NCBI GenBank assembly: GCA_034509925.1
Contig: CM067536.1
Location: 6,967,501 to 7,031,500 of the forward strand
From: Hirudinaria manillensis
Lineage: Eukaryota; Annelida; Clitellata; Hirudinida; Hirudinidae
DNA length: 64,000 nucleotides
Reading direction: 5' to 3'
The position numbers and the translations under genes were made by a program. Numbering within the stretch: position 1 is the first letter of the stretch; each line of letters begins with the position of its first letter. Below are positions 14,253 through 31,252 of the stretch, piece by piece. The notes beneath the pieces are model-generated. The model was not told the DNA's origin, did no database searches, and was given only the letters and a program-made list of their open reading frames with translations.

Positions 14253-17200
14253 ATGGATGAACATTCTTTCCATCACCTCATCACTAATCATCACCAAACT
14301 CCTTATCAGGTGGAGCATTAACAGCCAGCAGGATAATGTCCTCGTTATCACTCGTGGCTCTCAAAAGGATGGAAGAATCTGAACTTTCAAGGCAACTCAA
14401 AGAAGAAGCCAGGTGACAATTACGGTTTATTATTTATTTATTTATTTACTATTATTAATTAATTAATTAATAATTAATTAACACTTGCATTTCACGAACA
14501 TTAATGACCTAATCGTGATTCATCATCAATGTTATTATGATTAACATAAAATACGTGCAATTCATGAATATTTAATTAATTAATTATGTTAATTAACGAC
14601 CTGCACGTCATCATTGAAGCAAGTACGAGGAGGAAGCTAAGAGCATCCTGAACGAATGCTACGACTGCAACCCCGAGTCCGCCAAGAACCTGATGGTCAG
14701 AAACCTGGCCACGTGGGGCAACAAGACCCTCTTTGACCTCGCCAACGACGCCAGACTCATGGACTTCTCTGAGCACGACTGCTGCCAGGCGAAGCTCAAC
14801 TACATCTGGTACGGCAGAATGAAGAGCCACACCCCGCCGTGGATGGTTGGTGGCCATTTTTTTGGGTGGAATGGTGTTTTGCATTTTGCATGCTAACGAG
14901 TCCAATGGGAATTGCATGAAAGGTGTGGTGGTGGTGCTGGTGATGATGATGATCAATGTGGTTTATGGTTGTAATTGTGGTACTAGGTGGTAAAGCATGC
15001 CAACTGCTGAAGATGTTGTCATGGAATAAATAAAATAATAAAAAATTACTTTATTAATAGTATTACAACTTAATTTTGATAATTAATGTTAATTAATTAA
15101 TTCGAGGTGATCCTCGGTCTCTTCCTGCCCCTGGTCGTGGTTCGCTTCATCGAATTCCGAGAAGCGGACGACTCCAATCACGTCGTTCCCCTGGACGACA
15201 ACGACGAGTCGTCGTCATCGTCGTTGTCGTCCTCCTCTTCCTCGAAGTTCGAGTTCCTAAGGAAGAGGAGCAGCAACAGTAGCAACAACAGCAGCAACAA
15301 CAACAGCTCCATGCTGAAGATGAAGTCTCGGAGTTCGAGGTGTTGCGGCAGGTTCTTTGCCGACCTTTGCTCCTTCTTTTCCGCTCCTTTCGTCAAGTTC
15401 GGATACTACACGGTGAGTCTTTGGGTTTTTATTTATTTTTTATTTTTATTTTTTATTTATATTATATTTATTTATTTATGTTTATATATATATATTTTTT
15501 TTAACGGGTTTTTATATATATTTTTTTATATTTTACGTTTAATTGCAGTTAAAAGTTATTTTAGAATTGTCGTTATTTCTTTTTTAATCCATTTTAGCTT
15601 AACCTCGCTCGAGCATGCGTTTGTTTGCCTAACGATTAATTTTGATTCTGATTTCTTTTCCAATTTCAAGCATTAAATTCATTAAAACTGCATTATTTGA
15701 AGCTTTTCAAAATGTTCATTATGAACTTTAGAAATTATTAAATGTAATATGATTTTATAATAATTTAATAATAATATTTTATAATAATATAATTTTATAT
15801 ATAAAATATATATATATTTCTAGATATTATAAGTCATTAAATATTAATGCATTTAATAATTGTTTGCAAAATCAGATCTCCTACCTGGTCCTCCTCAGTA
15901 TCTTCAGTTACTTCTTGCTAATTGAACTCCAGCCACTCCAGGTGAGCATCCTTGAAATCATCACCTGGATTTGGATGATCATCATGTGTCTTGATGAAGT
16001 GAGGCAGGTGAGTGATAAAGGTTAACTGAATAATGGCAGTAATAAGATTATTGATCAACAATTTTTATTGATTTAAAGTTAAATAATTATTATTAATTAA
16101 TAATTTGGATTAAATTTTGGAAACAAAGAACTTTTTGGTTTCTTTAAAATTTGAATGTAAATAAAATAAAAACATTCAGAATTTAAATAATGTACATGGA
16201 AACTATTAGCCAGAGGTAATCAGTTAAAACATTTCTATGGATGAAATCCTGTTGCTTAGGAAAAATATGACAGTATTTGTTATTATGGGTAATAATCTGG
16301 AAAGGGGTGCTGGTCCTGTGCTGGTAATGACTAGATAAAGTAATCAATTAATTATTGTTAATTAATTATTAATTAATTATTATTTATTATTATTAATTAT
16401 TTACTATTAATTATTATTATTAATTATTTATTTATTGATTATTAATTAATTAATTAATAATAAGAGATCACTTAAAGGGCATACCCTTGAATCCTTTGCC
16501 CCTTTCCAGCTGTTCATGTTGAATGCCCTGTTAAAGTTCATCTGGTAGTTCATGATTGTAAAATCATTGATAGTAATGAGAGCTCAAAGCCCATACAAAG
16601 GGCATGCCCTTCAATTCTTTACCCCTTTGCAGCTGCTCATGTCGAATGCCCCGACCCTGAGGTTAAAGTTCGTCTGGTACTTCCTCGACCCCTGGAATGT
16701 TTACGACCTCGTAGTCAACTCCTTCTTGATCCTGTCCATCGTTCTGAGATTCGTTTCAAAAGACGGGGAGGAGTTCGGAGCCGTCAGGATTTTGTACTCG
16801 TTGACCCTCCTCCTGTGCATCTTGAGACTCCTCAAGTTGTTCTACATCCACCAGTACGTTGGTCCGAAGGTCATCATGATACAGAAAGTGGTGAGCGTTC
16901 GGGGTTTTTTTTTGCAATTTTGTTTTTTATTTTAATTTATTTTTTTTTTTGTGCATTTTTTTTGTTTGATTGCAAGATTACATGATAAAAGGCTAAATAA
17001 TAAATAAATATCTAAATATGTAATGATATATATATATATGCAATAAAATAATAATTAATTAATAATTGTTGATAGTTTATACATAAATAACAATAACAAG
17101 ATTATTTAACCATTTCCTGAACCCTTTGACCCTGCTAATTTCTTTGCAGATGTTCGACTTGATGTTCTTTGTTCTCATCTTCGCAGTCTTCCTCTTCTCC

Positions 17201-19760
17201 TACGGCATTTCCTCCCAGTGCCTCTTGTACCCGAACTCTGAACCCTCGTGGCACATTCTTGTCAGGATCGTCTACCGACCTTACTTCACCCTCTTCGGGC
17301 AGTTTGACCTCGAGGAATTGCTCGGTGATGATGATGATGATGATGATGGTAGTGGTGGTGGTGATGATGATGACAAAGGAGGAGGTGATGATGATAATGG
17401 TGGTAGTGTTGGTGGTGGTGATGATGATGACAAAGGAGGAGATGGTGTTGATGGTGGTGATGATAATGGTGGTAGTGGCAATTTGTATCTTTGGAATAGG
17501 TGTTGACAAAAACATATAGTAATAATAATATTTGATTATGACACTGAAGCATTATTATTTATTAGTATTATTATTATTATGCAACTATTGTTGTTGTTAA
17601 TATTAGTTTTGTTAATGTGTTAGCAGCTGTACTGATTTTTTTTTACTTTAAAGGAAAATTACCATATATATATATAATAATTAATTAATTATTATATATT
17701 AATAATGTTTTAAAATGAAAACAAAGGCCAGGTCCCGAACTGCGTGACCAATCAGACGTTGCACCTGAGTGACCCCTTCAACTACCCTCTGTGCCCACAG
17801 GCCTCGTGGATGGCTCTTTTGCTATTCTCCATCTACGCCATCATGGTCTGCACCATGCTCGTCAATCTGCTGGTGGCCATTTTCAGGTGAGGTTTAAACA
17901 GGTGAGAGGATTCGTGGGTGGCATTGCGAGAGGCTTTTGGAGGAATTAATAAATAAATAAATAATTAAATAGAAATAAAATAAAATGAGAGAGTTAAGTC
18001 TTGTTCTGAGGTGATGATACAAATGGTACAAATGGTGTTCTTGTGGTAAGAAACAATGACTGCCATTTTATTATTATTGCTGATGTTTTGGTTCTCGTTA
18101 CATTTTGGTATTATTTTTAATTTTGCCAATTATTAATAAAATGATACAAATGATTTTTTAAAAATATATGAGCAATGGATTGGAGTGCACACCATGATTA
18201 GGTTTTTTTTTCTCCAAAATGTCTTTCAGTTTCACTTTCACGAGCATCCAGGAAACTGCCCTGAAGACATGGCAATTCCACAGGATTTCCACCATCAGGG
18301 AGTTCTCGGAAAAACCCACACTGGCCCCTCCGTTCATCATCTTCAGTCACATGTTCATGATCATCAACCACATTCACTCCTGCAGGAAAAAGAAACAACC
18401 AATCAGAAATGAATTCCGTACGTTTGTTAGGGTTATTTTTTTATTTTTTTATTATTTTATTTGTTATTTATTTTGCCAATATCGTTTGCTTTTAATCTGA
18501 TTGGTTGCTTGGTGGGTCGGTCAAGTATAATACGGTCCGACAGGAATGGAGTACGAGGACGTACAGAACAGAAGACTCGGAGCCCTGGAAAGGAAGGGCA
18601 TGGAAAACCATCTCATCAGCAGGAAGATGCAACTTAAAACTGACAACAGCTTCATGGTCAAATCAACCAATGAAAAGTATTTCTTTCTGTTTTTCATTCA
18701 TTCATTCATTCATTCATTCATTTATTATATTATAAGATAGTAGAAAAATTTCCAATTAAATGTGATTGGCTTCTTTCATCAAATATCAAAATATGTAAAT
18801 AACACTATTCATTGTCAAATTCACAGAGATATCCAGGTAATTACTCAATTTATGCGCATATAGAATGAGCCACGTCCGCACGAGTGGGATTTAAAAAACG
18901 TGAATAGTTTCAATTCACAGATTAATCCATCCATCCTTCCTTCAGTCCGTTCATCCATCCATGCATTCATCCATCCATCCTCCCTTCATTCTGTTCGTCC
19001 ATCCGTCCTTCCTTCATTCCTTCATTCCTTGTGCCCATCCATCCATCCATCCATGCAGAACGGAGGTCATCGTGGGTCAACTGGAGAACATCAGGGAAGT
19101 TCTCGCCAAGAAATCAATGAGGAGGATGAAAACGAGTCCCAACACAACAACAACAACAACAACAACGATGACGGAGAAAGTTCAGAAATTGAAGTAGGAG
19201 CAGAATTGAGGCAGACGACGTTTGCTGGATTTTGCCATTACAACCATTTCAGTTCTTTTTCTGTTTATATATTTATCTTTATTATATTATATTCTGTTTA
19301 TATATTTATCTTTATTACATTATATATATATATATATATTTATTTATTTATTATATGTATATGCATATTTAGCAGATCTTCTGATTACTTTATGTATTCT
19401 AACACATTCTGAATGTACTTCTTAATTAATCTGTCATTTGAATCTCAAGTGAAGTCCACTTAGGACTTGTTGACCCATGCAGAAACGATATGAATTAGGC
19501 CGTGCATTTTGTTGTAAAGAGATGCATGTATATTTTAGGGCTTTGAGTAACAATGCATTGGTTTGTATTTCGAAGAGTTTTGTTCATTCTCAACTCGTTC
19601 ATCGTATCGTTGCAACAATACAAACAGGTCGCAAGAGAAACAGAAGAAGTTTGAAATCCTGAACGATCGAATGAACAGATTCGAGGAGGAGTTGGAAAAG
19701 CAGACGACTAAACTCGATGTTGTTGTAAAACTCCTGCAGGACTTGGCAGTGCTAAGATGA
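8026..19760 (+). CDS. TRPM-family cation channel, 5' end incomplete
   Basis: Melastatin-type TRP channel, a plasma- or organelle-membrane cation channel. Exons: 8026-8077, 8238-8475, 8974-9137, 9701-9896, 10244-10415, 10733-10847, 11166-11241, 11836-11954, 12541-12687, 12958-13023, 13319-13368, 13869-13985, 14310-14412, 14620-14845, 15107-15412, 15876-16007, 16633-16890, 17150-17324, 17727-17886, 18230-18417, 18544-18676, 19059-19193, 19628-19760; about 1150 residues. The N-terminal TRPM homology region shows PKLMISVTGG, AWIITGGTKNGVM, THFILVDDG and VQGSGRAADFV. MHR helices, S1-S6, a pore stretch around VYRPYFTLFGQF and a TRP helix (WQFHRISTIREF) follow. The C-terminus is a coiled coil with no kinase or NUDT9-like domain. 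The pre-S1 segment carries a long Ser/Asn-rich insert and the tail a poly-Thr run encoded by ACA repeats. The junction 13023/13319 is out of phase; all others I joined agree. The first listed exon start is uncertain and the initiator ATG was not found. Confidence 0.93.
9189..9284. repeat. 19-bp tandem repeat in TRPM intron
   Basis: About five copies of GTGATTAGTTGTGCTTGTT, with small changes in the last copies, lie about 50 bp after the exon ending at 9137. Confidence 0.9.
11508..11835. repeat. roughly 90-bp tandem repeat ending at a 3' splice site
   Basis: Three copies of a unit with ACTAGTCTTGGATTTCATTC followed by ATTGTCATCACTTGCAATAA start near 11531, 11618 and 11711, separated by variable ATTA/TTTA runs. 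A diverged partial copy (AATAGTCTTAGGGTTTAA) at about 11808 forms the polypyrimidine/acceptor region of the exon at 11836. Confidence 0.75.
12690..12844. repeat. GAT-rich microsatellite after a splice donor
   Basis: An interrupted (GAT)n tract begins at the donor of the exon ending at 12687, which reads CAC/gtgagatgatgatg. It lies in the TRPM intron and is not coding. Confidence 0.85.
13376..13500. repeat. GAT/GGT microsatellite after a splice donor
   Basis: Imperfect GATGAT and GGTGGT triplets start seven bases after the donor at 13369 of the TRPM gene. Open frames across it are artefacts. Confidence 0.85.
13621..13855. repeat. tandem repeat, TACTAATTACGTCACTATTA type
   Basis: Four or five imperfect units of TACTAATTACGTCACTATTA joined by ATT runs fill the intron just upstream of the exon at 13869. 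Confidence 0.8.
16470..16556 (+). pseudogene. decayed duplicate of a TRPM S2-S3 exon start
   Basis: The segment ATCCTTTGCCCCTTTCCAG followed by CTGTTCATGTTGAATGCCCT repeats, with changes and a short deletion, the acceptor and first codons of the real exon at 16633 (TTACCCCTTTGCAG then CTGCTCATGTCGAATGCCCC). The copy would read LFMLNALLKFIW and then meets TAG. It is a local duplication of a splice acceptor plus exon 5' end. The 3' copy, which stays in frame with the rest of the channel, is the functional one. Confidence 0.75.
17325..17480. repeat. GAT/GGT microsatellite forming a splice donor
   Basis: The repeat starts immediately after CTCG, so the donor itself is GTGATGATGATG. Reading through it gives an artefactual Asp/Gly extension of the TRPM pore exon. 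The true continuation is the exon at 17727, which supplies the rest of the pore loop and S6. Confidence 0.85.
18923..19055. repeat. CATC/TTCC microsatellite before a splice acceptor
   Basis: CATCCATCC and CCTTCCTTC repeats lead directly into the acceptor ATGCAG at 19058 of the TRPM gene and probably act as its pyrimidine tract. Confidence 0.85.
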
Positions 19761-22142
19761 GTCGTTTGAACCAAGCGACCCTTGAACGACCTCCAAATCG
19801 GTCGCCCTTGGTGTAGTTGTTATTATTATAACGAATTGATCGAATTTATGTTTATTATGTATATATAAATATATTAAATATTTAAAAAAATATATAGAAA
19901 TATTTATATATGTATACTTAAAGTAAGTATGTTTGTTGAATCTAGATTAAACATTTATTTAATCAATAATTATTTAATTTGTGTTAATGATGTAATAATT
20001 TGTTTTGCTATTTGAAGCAGTTAAATATTTTCATCTTTTAATGATAGATGGCAGGCCTTCTCAAAATTTCAAATTACTTTTTAAGGGGGGTTTGAACTCC
20101 CCAGCAGAGGTAGTTGTTGTTGTTGTTAATGTTCTGTGTTTATGCTTTCTATTCTTGCTGAGGTTCGAAATGTTTAAATCGGGGATTATACGTTAATTAT
20201 AATAAATAAATAAATACAAATGAATATAATGTAATAGATTAATATAACTATATAATATACATTACATTAGTAGTACTATGTAATACATAGTAAGTTATAA
20301 CATAATTATATAATGAATATTATATATATTATTTATATTATGAATATTATTGTATATATTATTAAATAACATTAGATAATCCTCGTTAAGGGTCGCTATC
20401 ATTTGTAACTATTTGTTAACAAATTCAAGTAACGAATCCTTCCTGCCACCAGCTATTTCTTGCCGGAGTCAACCTTTGAACTCGTTAACTTGTTAATCAT
20501 TTTTTGTTCACCTCGTCAGTGCATTAATCATGTTCGTATCAGTTTCAACCTACTAACTTATTAAACATACTAAACCAATTTTTTTTTCGTTTCTTCCATT
20601 TTGCATTAATCATGTCAGGTTAGGCTTAACTTTAACTGGTTTTGATCTCACCAAATGAAACCATACTTGCACGTTCTCTGCTTTTGCAAAGAGAAAATAA
20701 ACATATTTATGTTTTTGTTTTTAAATAAATTCCCATTTAAAATCCTGTGCTTGTTTTGTTGTTGTTTTTGTTGTGACTTTTGTTTTTGTAGCGATCGTGT
20801 GAACCTAACATCGGGGCTTAAAATCCGTCAAAAGTTTGTTTGTTTTTTTTAAAGAATGTGAAACATGTTTTGATAACAAAGTGAAAGTGAAACTTAAACT
20901 TGTACGTTTGTTCACACCAGAGCTACTCGTCTTTATTTAGCAAATGCACGAAGGACTCCTCAAGTCGGATTCAAAATAACGTCAATGACTAAATGAGAGT
21001 CAAGGATTTCAAAATCATCACTAATTGATTCAAACAAGAATTGTGCTCGGAAGCCGGTGCCGACGAATGCATTATTCGGGTCGCGGTCCGTCGGGGGGCG
21101 ACCGAGAAGGTGCTTCGGCACCTTGGTCGCGGTCCGTCGGGGGGCGACTGAGAAGGTGCTTCGGCACCTTGGTCGCGGTCCGTCGGGGGCGACTGAGAAG
21201 GTGCTTCGGCACCTTGGTCGCGCTCCGACGGACCGAACGAACAAAATGAGGGAGCGCAAAGCGATGCAATTAATTGGCAAAAATAATGTTCATCCATGCT
21301 GACCGTTGACTTGCTACACCTTCTGGGCCGACAAATGCATGCTTTCAACGCGGCTGAAGCAAACAACGAGGGAAACAACCTGCAATGGCAACACGAAATA
21401 CGGCAAATCTGACTACGGTGCCATGAAAATAAATATTTGGCACAGACTAGAACAGCTAGAATTGCCAATCTTTTAAACTAAATTTTTAAAGTCACTTTAA
21501 GAACCCTTAATATTATTCGATGGAGAGAGTGAAAAAAATGGCCACCAAAGGAGAAATGAATGACAGAGGGTTGGGGATTGATTTGATTGATTGCCTTGCT
21601 TGGTTAGTTGATGTGCATTGCAAAGGGCAAAAATAAATTTTAGGCGGCGCCTGATGCAGTGGATTCTAATAGCAACCAATTAGATCAATTTGGTAACAAG
21701 TGGGGGTGGAGCTAACGACAGAACTGGTCGAAGGAACTAGGTCACGAGCCATGATCCAATAAGCAGCTCCTCGGGCAGGCACTAATGCAAATGTTTAAGC
21801 CAATGAAACGCTTTCATTAAGCACTGATGTAGGTCAATTTTAAGGTCTTGCAATCTTTTTAATTGGGAGATCTGGAACTATAAGACACTTCCTTGAAATT
21901 GCAGTCATCATCGTAGTCGTCGTCATCGTCGAGTTCATCGTCGTCGTCGTCATCCCCTTCTTCAACCGGAAGTGGTCATGATCCTCCGGATTTTCCGGCT
22001 TCTCGTCATGCATTCAATCTCAAACCTTGGGAGTGAGAAATAATTTTAATTAGAATTAATTCAAAATTTAATATTTAATTCGAGATTTAATTCTCGAATT
22101 AAAACAAAATTATTTACAATTTAAACTTTAAAATAATGAATC
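19761..22142. other. TRPM to KLHDC3 convergent intergenic region
   Basis: The 3' sides of the TRPM gene (plus) and KLHDC3 (minus) face each other here. Contents: AT-rich DNA, a GC-rich tandem hairpin array at 21080-21236, and a GTC/ATC-rich patch at 21911-21985. No gene could be supported. Confidence 0.6.
21080..21236. repeat. GC-rich 46-bp tandem repeat with UUCG-type hairpins
   Basis: Three units (21080-21125, 21126-21171, 21172-21216) begin GTCGCGGTCCGTCGG. Each holds the perfect stem AAGGTGC-TTCG-GCACCTT (21107-21124, 21153-21170, 21198-21215) and a second short inverted pair GTCGC...GCGAC. A partial fourth unit ends CTCCGACGGACC, which is complementary to GGTCCGTCGG of the first unit. 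Base composition contrasts sharply with the AT-rich surroundings. Overlapping open frames on both strands follow from the repeat. Confidence 0.9.
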
Positions 22143-27004
<4,862 letters not shown>

Positions 27005-29084
27005 CTGTAATCTGTAATTCCAAATTGAATCTTCGTCAAGATGCTCTCTCTCTACCAAGTATACTAATCGAATCCGAAAAAACCCAGAAAACCAAAAACG
27101 TCAAACGAAAATCTACAATCCAGTCCAAAGGACAAATTCAGCTGAGCATTCCAGCACTTTGAATTACTTTAAATGTTAGCAGAGATGGGGCGATGCTAAT
27201 GATAACGATTACTTATGAACATCTTGAACTCTGAGTGTAAATTTCCTACATTTTATTCTAAAAGCACTGTGTCCAACTCTTTGAGCCAGAAATCGCGATA
27301 CCGGCTGATAGGGAGTTTTTGTTTAGGAGTCCAGGACAGCTCGTAGCCAATGGGTTATGCTTTGGCTCATTGTAACCATCATCGTGCTTTAAAAAATAGC
27401 TTTTTTAGAAATAGCGGAATTAAAAAAATAATAATTTAGTTTTGCATGTTGAACTCATAACTTATAATTTATTATTATTAAAATATCGTTTTTGAGATGA
27501 TAAAGATGATTTCGATTCGATTGAAAATGCAATTGCTTTCACAATTACAGTTCTCCCACTATTTTTGCGTGCCTCTGAAATCAATTCAATTCATCGTTAA
27601 CTTTAATCTCTCTTGAACTTAATGGTAATGATGTAATAGGTTTATAGATATTAACTTGAATAATTTGTATTTATAATAATTGACGAGTGGACACTTTCAC
27701 CAGACCATTCATTGACGTCAGCCGAAGTGGTTTAGGAATGCTAGACTGCCTGTCCGCGAGTCTTTCGAGAATGCCTTAAAATCAATGTCACTGTTGACAC
27801 GGGCGAACATTCAATTCAAGTGCTGAGATAAATAACTCTTGAAAGAAAAGTCAGGGTTTAAGAAACGTATGATGATCTAATTTGACACGAGCATTTGTCA
27901 CCTGGCGACCTCTTTGCTTGGAAAAAAAGTTAGAGAAGGATAAAAGCGTGGATGGTCAGACGATCAAATGAGTGAGTCTCCAATTCCCTGCCAGATAACT
28001 CCCATAAACCCTTGAAAAGGCTCCAAGGGTACATTCATATTCTTAAAGAAGCACCACTCCGTCCGATAACGAAATCAATAGAAAAGTTTCTTGAATTCAA
28101 TAACAAAAAAAAAACTATTTTCTTGTGGAAAATACCTTTACTAAGACTAAGAATAAAATAAACAATTGGAACATAACAAGCATCGTCTATTCAGCAAATT
28201 ATTCCAAATGAGCTAGTTTCAAAAGTAAAGATTCATGCAAGGCACTTTGAAGGCATGAATGTGTTTATGCCTTGTATCTGCCAGTATCTAATAAAATAAA
28301 AGCAGCATATAAAGCCATTAAAATAGTGCTATAATTCACAACGACCTATCAGCATGAAACAATTCTTCTCTCTTTCAGACATAATTAAGACACATTCAAA
28401 TGCAAGAATAAGATGAGGCATGTGCAAACAGAACAAATGTTGTGCAAATTCTGTCTAAATAAGGCATCTCTGTTAAAGTAAAACGATGGCTCTCATTACT
28501 GAAATATTGCTCCACTCTGACTCCAAAATTAGGGAAGGAAGTGCGACCGACAGAAGCAAAGCAGGGTTTTTGTCATGCAAGGGAAACAAGCCAAGTTTAA
28601 AGGATAAAATGAAACATCTCAATTTGAGTTTCAATTAAAAAAAGTTTGTCGATGAAAATTGGAAGAAAATATGAATAAATTCAAGCTTTAAGATAAAAGT
28701 CTAAAAGTAATTCCACCAATCGGAACAGAAATGCAAGTCATTCGACCTGTGGTCAACCATGAACTGTAGAACTTGATGATGATGATGGTGTTGATGATGG
28801 TTATGATGATGATGATGGTTATGGTGATGATGATGATTTTCCAAGAACTTCAAAATATGAAACTCTTTTACATTTCCAACGTGAATAAACAACGTGCAAG
28901 TTACAAGCGAATGTAAATTCAAACAACAATAAGAAAAAAATCAGAAACATTGATTTTAAAAATCAATCAATTATTTAAAATAGTTTAATTAAAACTAAAA
29001 AAAAAAGATAATCTAATAATAAATAATGCCAGAACTCAGCTAACAGAATCGGTTCATTCGCTATAACCAATCAAATAACCGCTT
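27005..29084. other. intergenic region between KLHDC3 and the LIM gene
   Basis: Upstream of KLHDC3 (minus) and downstream of the LIM gene (minus). The sequence is less repetitive than elsewhere, with a GAT/GTT microsatellite at about 28776-28836. KLHDC3 promoter elements should lie in the first few hundred bases, but no motif is clear. No exon was recognised. Confidence 0.55.
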
Positions 29085-30505
29085 TCAAATAATAGTGGGA
29101 TTAAGAAGGTAATTGCCATTTTCATCCGCACTGCTCAACTGTTTCTTCAACATTTCGAGATTGGGGTTGAAAAACCCGTGGTCCTTGGACCCCACGACCT
29201 TTCTGTGGGGCTTCTTTCTATCCCTGTGGCAGAAATAGCAGAGGAGGAGGTCGTCGAGAGGGTAGCATCTCTTGTCCGACTCGTCTGTCAGGTGCATTCC
29301 ACAGTCCTGAAAGACGTTTGCCATCGCTTTTTGAATTAAGTTTAATTTGTGAAACAATTAAGAAGCTCATTTTAATTAATTTTAATAATTTTATTTTTTT
29401 AATTAATTAATTAATTAATTTACAAAGTAAATGTGCTTCTGTGCGTCTCACATTTCCCAGATTATGGCTTAATTCTTGTAATTAGAACATTAAATAGGAA
29501 ATACATTTTAAATTTATTTTTAAATTAAAAATTTAGCCTGATAGCAGAGGCTTGCATCTCCTTAAAGCTGATCCATGATTATTAATTATCTTATTAATTA
29601 ATAATAATCATCTTATTATATTATTTAATATGCCTTAGTTGTTAAATTTTGTTTGCTTGATTTAATAAATAAATTGGCTCAAAAAAAAAAGAAATGAAAC
29701 TAAAAAGACGAGTTAATAATATAAACAAGTACAATGAACAAGTACAATAAATCGATATCATCACCGCCGATCCATCTCTCGATCTGCCGAAGAAACGAAA
29801 GCAATCAACCTGGCACTTGTAGCAGTCGATGTGGAACTCCTTCCCCATGGCAACCACTCGAACTGTTTCCCCCGTTTCCATGGGAACGATGACCCCGTCG
29901 CAAAGTGCACAAACAGGAGAATAAGCCCTGTGGTTGAATGTTAAATATCATCGTCATTATCATCATCGTCATCATCTAGTCTTCATCAATCATTGATCTA
30001 TAATTATAGTTATAATTATAAACATGATCTCTTTTAGCAATTAAAATTATAATAATAAAAAAAAAAGTGAAAATGAAATTGTAATCAAATGAAATCGTAA
30101 ATAAAAATAAATAGGAATCAAAAATCAATTTAATTCTCACTCGATGTAATCCTCCCGACAAAGGACTCGATCGTTTTCATCGATTCCAAACATCGTTCCC
30201 TCGAGGCGTCTGCTACATTTGTGACAAACGAAACATTCCGAGTGATATGTTCTCCCGAGAGCACAGAGAATCTTATAAAGCAGCACAAATTAGAAATTAA
30301 AAACATTTATAATCTGTTCAATTTAGCAGAACTATCCTATAAGTAATAAATTATTTAATAAAGTGAAATTAATTAATAAATTAAATTACTAATAAATAAT
30401 TAATAAATAAATAAGATTGAAAAAGGACACCTGATGAGAAATAACTTTTTCACATGCAAAACATTTTAATGGGCTGGCAAAACCTTTTGGTGATTTTGTA
30501 ATTTT
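29085..30505 (-). CDS. Ajuba/LIMD1/zyxin-class LIM protein, C-terminal part
   Basis: Zinc-binding LIM protein of the family that links cell adhesion, actin and Hippo signalling. Exons, minus strand: 30505-30431, 30271-30141, 29927-29810, 29306-29085 (TGA), all in phase, 181 residues. LIM2 runs from [11 protein letters not shown] through [14 protein letters not shown] to [12 protein letters not shown]3 follows directly: [43 protein letters not shown]. The [10 protein letters not shown] segment and the RCYPL...LLCYFCH ending are typical of LIMD1/Ajuba/WTIP. The tail after LIM3 is about 45 residues. No LIM1 or proline-rich N-terminus could be found between 30506 and the plus-strand gene at 31253, so either exons were missed or the protein has lost LIM1. 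The start codon is unknown. Confidence 0.85.
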
Positions 30506-31252
30506 CTGGAAAATTTCAACATTTTACACTCTCTAACAAATTGAATTTCAAAAAGGTAGGACTAAACCTCAAAACCTGAATTACTTTGACTCATTTGAAA
30601 CATTCTACCTTTAAATATCAAAACAAAACAAACAATTAAAATCTGAATCTTTTCTTTTACTTTTGTAAAGAAATTCAAACCCCTTGGTAACCATGTCTAA
30701 CCTTGATTCTCCATCTTTTCTGAATTCATGAAAAGTCGAACTCGTCAGTATATATGATCGTATTCTGTTTCAATGAAAACACAATTTTCAGTAAATAATT
30801 GTGAGAAATCGTGATAAGTACTGAAATAATAAATATCACGAGAAGCATATGTTCGACAATCATTTTCGTAAGTCTCATCCTTTTGACATACCTATCGAAC
30901 CTGGATATCATAAATAATTTGGAAATCCGTACCTCGTTACGTAAAAGTTAAGATATTATATCTAAGCCGGTCATTGAAAAACCTAGTTTTTGCCACGATA
31001 AGATGCGATCCCACTCCAAGCAGGTGGGCAGTACTTATGATTTAAGATTAAAAAAATTATAAACAACTTTGGTAAGTTGTGTAGTTTGATTGAAGGATTA
31101 CTTTAAATAATAACAAGTAATGGATTTTATCTATTAATAATATTGATTGTCATAAAATAAATTAAAAGTGAAAAGTCGTGGGAAAGTCCAGCCTCCGATT
31201 GTTTGGCCTGAAATCCTGGAGATCGGTTTGTTTATTTGGCCGATAGTTTGAC
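30506..31252. other. spacer between divergent LIM and TMC genes
   Basis: The LIM gene reads leftward and the TMC gene rightward, so their promoters may share this spacer. An open minus frame at 30726-30911 contains one hydrophobic stretch but matches nothing I recognise. No TATA or other element was convincingly seen. Confidence 0.45.

Noticed and set aside
17325-17506. Acidic Asp/Gly extension of the TRPM pore exon
   Set aside because: It reads through a GTGATGATG donor into intronic repeat; S6 and the rest of the pore are supplied by the exon at 17727.
30726-30911. Minus-strand 61-residue frame with one hydrophobic stretch
   Set aside because: No family resemblance, no splice support and typical AT-rich chance composition; left as unexplained spacer.
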